DNA from: Clostridiales bacterium
GTDB lineage: Bacteria; Bacillota; Clostridia; Peptostreptococcales; Anaerovoracaceae
Reading direction: 5' to 3'
Length of the DNA: 64,000 bases
Assembly (NCBI GenBank): GCA_009776955.1
Contig: WRMW01000011.1
Location: 1-64,000 of the forward strand
Below, piece by piece: positions 60,765 to 64,000 of this stretch. Below the pieces are notes generated by a model. The model saw only the letters and a program-made list of their open reading frames with translations, had not been told where the DNA came from and made no database searches. Every line of letters begins with the position of its first letter. The first letter of the stretch is position 1. The translations under genes and the position numbers were made by a program.

Positions 60765-62957
60765 CTAACCTTTCGCCCTATAAACTTCAAGCACGCTATC
60801 AACCTGCCCTAGCGTGCGCATGATCTTTGCAATCTCCCCAAGGTGCGCGATGGAAAGCGTCATGTTTATGCTGACGCTGCCGTCATCGTTCGTCTTGAGG
60901 TTTACGCCCGATATATTGACATCCATATCGAGGCAGACCCTGGAGATGTCCGAAAACAGCCCCTTGCGGTCGTTTGCAAGTATAAAAATGTCCGCATTGT
61001 ATGTGCCTGACCCCTTGGAGCCGTCCCAATCTACATGCATAAGCCTTTCGCGGTCGGCCTCTGGCAGGCTCACTATGTTCGGGCAGTCCGCCCTATGCAC
61101 GCTAAGGCCGCGCCCCTTTGTGATAAAGCCCACGATTTCGTCGCCAGGTACGGGCGAGCAGCACCTTGACAGCCGTGCCAGCATCCCCTCAAGCCCGTCT
61201 GCGACGATGCGCGTTTCGTTGCGCTCGGCCAAGCCCTTTTTCGTATGCTCGTGCGTCTTTGCTGTAGCAAGGGCTTTGTCATCTGGTTCAGTCAGCGCTT
61301 TCTTGTCATACTCTTCCTGATACATATCGACAAGCTTTGCGATAACCTTGCCGACCATGGCGCCACCGTGCGACAGAGACGAATACAGCTCGTTGACCGT
61401 CGCATGGTTTTGCTGCTTCGCAATTTTTGCCAGCCAATGCGTACGCACAATATCCTCGACATCGTAGCCCTTGCGCTTCACCGTCTTTTCGAGCAAGGTG
61501 CGGCCTCGTTCAATATTATGGCTCTTGTCCTGCTTTTTCAGCCATTGCCGTATTTTCGACTTTGCGCCGGCGCTCTTTGCTATATTCAGCCAGTCCAGAG
61601 ACGGCCCCTTGCTGGTCTTCGACGTGACTATCTCGATAACCTCGCCGTTCTGCAACACATAGTCTATCGGAACCATCTTTTTGTTGACGCGCGCGCCCAC
61701 GCATTTTATGCCTATGTCGCTGTGTATCTTGAACGCGAAATCCAGCGGCGTGGAGCCTGTCGGCAGCTCTATCACGTCCCCTTTCGGCGTGAACACAAAA
61801 ACCTGGTTCGAAAAGAGGTCTGTCCGCATCGCCTCCATATACTCGCGCGGGTCGTTCATGTCACGGTTCCATTCGAGCGTCTGCCTTATCCACGCAAGCT
61901 TCAGCTCCTCCTGGTCCTCCCCAATGCCCTCTTTGTATTTCCAATGTGCCGCGATGCCGTATTCCGCCACCCTGTGCATCGCCTCCGTGCGTATCTGGAC
62001 TTCGAACGGAACGCCGCTCTCGCTTACCAGCGTGGTGTGCAGCGACTGGTACATATTCGGCTTTGGCATTGCGATATAGTCTTTGAACCGCCCTGGCATA
62101 GGCCGCCACAGCGTGTGCACAGCGCCCAGCACCGTATAGCAGTCGCGCACGGTTTCGACGATGATGCGTACCGCCGTCAGGTCAAAGATCTCCTCGACCG
62201 ACTTGTTCTGGTCTTTCATCTTGAGGTATATGCTGTAGAAGTGCTTGGACCGCCCCGTTATTTCGTACTTGACACTATACTCGTCTATAGCCGCCTTGAT
62301 CTGCTCGATCACATTGCCTATACGCTCCTCCCGCTCGCTCTTTCGCTCCTTCAGCTCGTCCGCCAGCATATAGTATGCGACCGGGTCGAGATATTTAAGC
62401 GCGATGTCCTCAAGCTCAAACTTTACGGTATAGATACCGAGCCTGCTGGCAAGGGGCGCATATATCTCAAGCGTCTCCTCGCACTTCCCTATGATCTGCT
62501 CATCGCTCATATAGTTGATAGTCCTGAGGTTGTGCAGCCTGTCCGCAAGCTTGATGATAAGCACGCGTATGTCTTTTGAGATTGCGAGGAACATCTTCCT
62601 AAGGTTTTCCGCCTGGCGCTCCTCTTTTGTGTCATACACTATGTTGCCGAGCTTGGTCACGCCGTTCACCAAAAACGCCACCTGCATGCCGAAGTCCTTT
62701 TGCAATTCCTCCATGCTATACGGCGTGTCTTCCACCGCATCATGCAAAAGCCCCGCGGCGATTGTCATGTCGTCCATGCCAAGCTCTGCGAGTATCTTTG
62801 CCACCCCTATCGGATGTATGATATATGGCTCTTTTGACTTGCGGAGCTGGCCTGCATGCATCTGGTCGGCTTTTTTGTAGGCACTCTCTATCAACCCGAT
62901 ATCAACGTTTGGGTTGATATCAAGAAGGTCGCTGATGAACTGCTCTAGCTGGTCCAT
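60765..62957 (-). CDS. relA: Bifunctional (p)ppGpp synthetase/hydrolase (Rel)
   Basis: 730 residues, full length. HD hydrolase (LLHDAVEDTPYS), synthetase (GRFKDYIAMPKPNMYQSLHTT, then EIQIRTEAMHRVAEYGIAAHW), TGS domain (FVFTPKGDVIELPTGSTPLDFAF), zinc-finger-like SRCCSPVPGDEIVGF, and C-terminal ACT. Both catalytic halves look intact, as in the single Rel of Bacillota. Start lacks a strong ribosome site. Confidence 0.97.
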   Translation of the reverse strand: MDQLEQFISDLLDINPNVDIGLIESAYKKADQMHAGQLRKSKEPYIIHPIGVAKILAELGMDDMTIAAGLLHDAVEDTPYSMEELQKDFGMQVAFLVNGVTKLGNIVYDTKEERQAENLRKMFLAISKDIRVLIIKLADRLHNLRTINYMSDEQIIGKCEETLEIYAPLASRLGIYTVKFELEDIALKYLDPVAYYMLADELKERKSEREERIGNVIEQIKAAIDEYSVKYEITGRSKHFYSIYLKMKDQNKSVEEIFDLTAVRIIVETVRDCYTVLGAVHTLWRPMPGRFKDYIAMPKPNMYQSLHTTLVSESGVPFEVQIRTEAMHRVAEYGIAAHWKYKEGIGEDQEELKLAWIRQTLEWNRDMNDPREYMEAMRTDLFSNQVFVFTPKGDVIELPTGSTPLDFAFKIHSDIGIKCVGARVNKKMVPIDYVLQNGEVIEIVTSKTSKGPSLDWLNIAKSAGAKSKIRQWLKKQDKSHNIERGRTLLEKTVKRKGYDVEDIVRTHWLAKIAKQQNHATVNELYSSLSHGGAMVGKVIAKLVDMYQEEYDKKALTEPDDKALATAKTHEHTKKGLAERNETRIVADGLEGMLARLSRCCSPVPGDEIVGFITKGRGLSVHRADCPNIVSLPEADRERLMHVDWDGSKGSGTYNADIFILANDRKGLFSDISRVCLDMDVNISGVNLKTNDDGSVSINMTLSIAHLGEIAKIMRTLGQVDSVLEVYRAKG

Positions 62958-62992
62958 TCAAGGCAATGCGGCGTTCATCTTCCGCATCCACG

Positions 62993-64000
62993 CTATACTA
63001 CTGCGCCGTCGTTCGGCCTGCGCTCGTCATTGCTCTTGTTCTTTTTCTTCTTCTTGCCGCCGCTCTGGTGCAGCCCGCTGTCAGAGCCATCGTCACCCTT
63101 GGGTATCTTGGCGCCGAGTTTCGCCCGTTCGGCATCGGTCAGTTTCGCTGCACCTTTGTACTTCCCGCCGTAGCGATGCGTCGCTTTGGCGAGGTCGTAG
63201 AATACAGGCGTAGTGATAAAGAGCGAGGACAGGCCGCCGAGAAGTATGCCTATGGCAAGAGGTATGGCGAACTGGCTCACAACATCGCCGCCCAAGATTA
63301 TAAGCGGTATAATGGCCGCTATCGTCGTCCCCGTACTCACTATATTGCGGACAAGCGTTTGGTTTATGCTCGTATCGACAATGCCTTCAAGCGTCTGCTT
63401 TCGCATCTCCGCAAGGTTTTCGCGCACTCTGTCGGAAACGACTATCCCGCCGTTGATTGAATAACCGACCACTGTAAGCACGGCGGCGATAAACGGGTTG
63501 TTTATCGTGAACTGGAAAATGCCGTACATCGCGATAAGCATGGCGATATCGTGGAATACCGTGATAATGGCCGCAAGCCCGAGCTTGAAACGGAACCGTA
63601 TCACTATATATATCAGCATCAGCCCTATCGAAAGAAGCACCGCCTGTATCGCATTGTTCAAGAGCATCTGCCCGACCGAAGGCCCAAATTGTTCAAAGGT
63701 CTGAAGCGCATCGTCCTGAAGATCGTAGGTTTCGGTAAACGTCGCCATTATCGCATCCCTGTCCGGGCTCGTCATCGCCTGGGTCGTCCTGATAATAGCG
63801 CCTTCCTGATATTCGCCTACTGTGACGACAGATGCGTCGGTGATGCCGTGTTCCTCAAACACATTGGTGACTTGTTCGGTTGACACGGCCTGCCCGAAGT
63901 CTATCTGCATCATGGTGCCGCCCGTAAAGTCGATACCGAGGTTGAAACCGCGACCAACGCCGAGGCCAATGCCTATCACAAGCAATGCCACGCTCACAAG
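62993..64000 (-). CDS. secF: Protein translocase subunit SecF, 5' end beyond window
   Basis: At least 334 residues with SecF blocks: FNLGIDFTGGTMMQIDF, IYIVIRFRFKLGLAAIITVFHD, VVGYSINGGIVVSDRVREN and INQTLVRNIVSTGTT. Periplasm-side domain then five TM segments. The open frame runs off the right edge without a convincing start, and TM1 is incomplete, so the gene is partial. C-terminal Lys-rich tail. Lies 35 bases before relA; recJ and apt, often between them, are absent here. Confidence 0.94.
   Translation of the reverse strand, partial: LVSVALLVIGIGLGVGRGFNLGIDFTGGTMMQIDFGQAVSTEQVTNVFEEHGITDASVVTVGEYQEGAIIRTTQAMTSPDRDAIMATFTETYDLQDDALQTFEQFGPSVGQMLLNNAIQAVLLSIGLMLIYIVIRFRFKLGLAAIITVFHDIAMLIAMYGIFQFTINNPFIAAVLTVVGYSINGGIVVSDRVRENLAEMRKQTLEGIVDTSINQTLVRNIVSTGTTIAAIIPLIILGGDVVSQFAIPLAIGILLGGLSSLFITTPVFYDLAKATHRYGGKYKGAAKLTDAERAKLGAKIPKGDDGSDSGLHQSGGKKKKKNKSNDERRPNDGAVV

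Noticed and set aside
61245-62579. 444-residue plus-strand open frame opposite relA
   Set aside because: Mirror of the relA frame, no start signal and no domain.

Overview
The window (about 55% G+C) looks like the chromosome of a low-to-mid G+C Bacillota, most likely a Clostridia-class anaerobe. The support is strong AGGAGG-type ribosome sites, SorC/RsbU/HemZ/RelA families, sugar ABC systems with lipoprotein binding proteins and no LPS or outer-membrane genes. No species can be named from the sequence. Five minus-strand genes, secF (62993 to the right edge), relA (60765-62957), an MBL-fold hydrolase (60088-60756), hemZ (22574-24148) and hisS (13433-14689), keep the order and orientation usual in Clostridia. 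Here they are split by two blocks of accessory genes (about 36 kb and 8 kb), so the window reads as a conserved housekeeping cluster opened by islands.

Region 1 (0.1-13.4 kb) is a peptide-secretion locus. One long minus-strand gene run encodes a short HlyD-like adaptor, a C39-peptidase ABC exporter, a second NHLM-type ABC exporter, an ECF sigma factor, eight small Cys-rich precursor peptides with GG leaders (one with a full Nif11 leader), and an RsbV/RsbW/RsbU-like partner-switching set. A divergent MalT/LuxR-type regulator sits at its head. No lanthionine synthetase, radical SAM or YcaO maturase is present. This is the best candidate for an undescribed system.

Region 2 (13.4-24.1 kb) holds hisS, a type II restriction-modification pair (SacI-like nuclease plus C5-cytosine methyltransferase), a MarR-controlled membrane protein with a textbook promoter/operator, a TetR-controlled FAD oxidoreductase, two consecutive PD-(D/E)XK-like nuclease genes, and hemZ. 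The hemZ gene carries an in-frame 183-bp palindromic insertion.

Region 3 (24.1-60.1 kb) is a sugar/polyol catabolic island made of two related modules. The first has a minus-strand operon (epimerase, UroD/MtaA-like protein, FGGY kinase, class II aldolase/epimerase, a rearranged 2-oxoacid/acetoin dehydrogenase complex, glycerol dehydrogenase, dihydroxyacetone kinase). It also has plus-strand units (UroD-like plus SorC regulator; VOC-like protein, Zn-dehydrogenase, kinase and MFS; ABC importer). A shared 16-bp inverted repeat sits about 60 bp upstream of three predicted start sites in this module. The second module (46.7-60.1 kb) has another UroD-like/ABC/xylulokinase/UroD-like operon facing a second SorC regulator, followed by two iron-dependent alcohol dehydrogenases flanking an MFS protein. 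The likely logic is uptake of a pentose, pentitol or related compound, oxidation or phosphorylation, and epimerisation or aldol cleavage to central metabolites. The triose/C2 products would be handled by DhaK, GldA and the dehydrogenase complex. The actual substrate cannot be read from sequence.

Region 4 (60.1-64 kb) is the housekeeping MBL hydrolase, RelA and truncated SecF.
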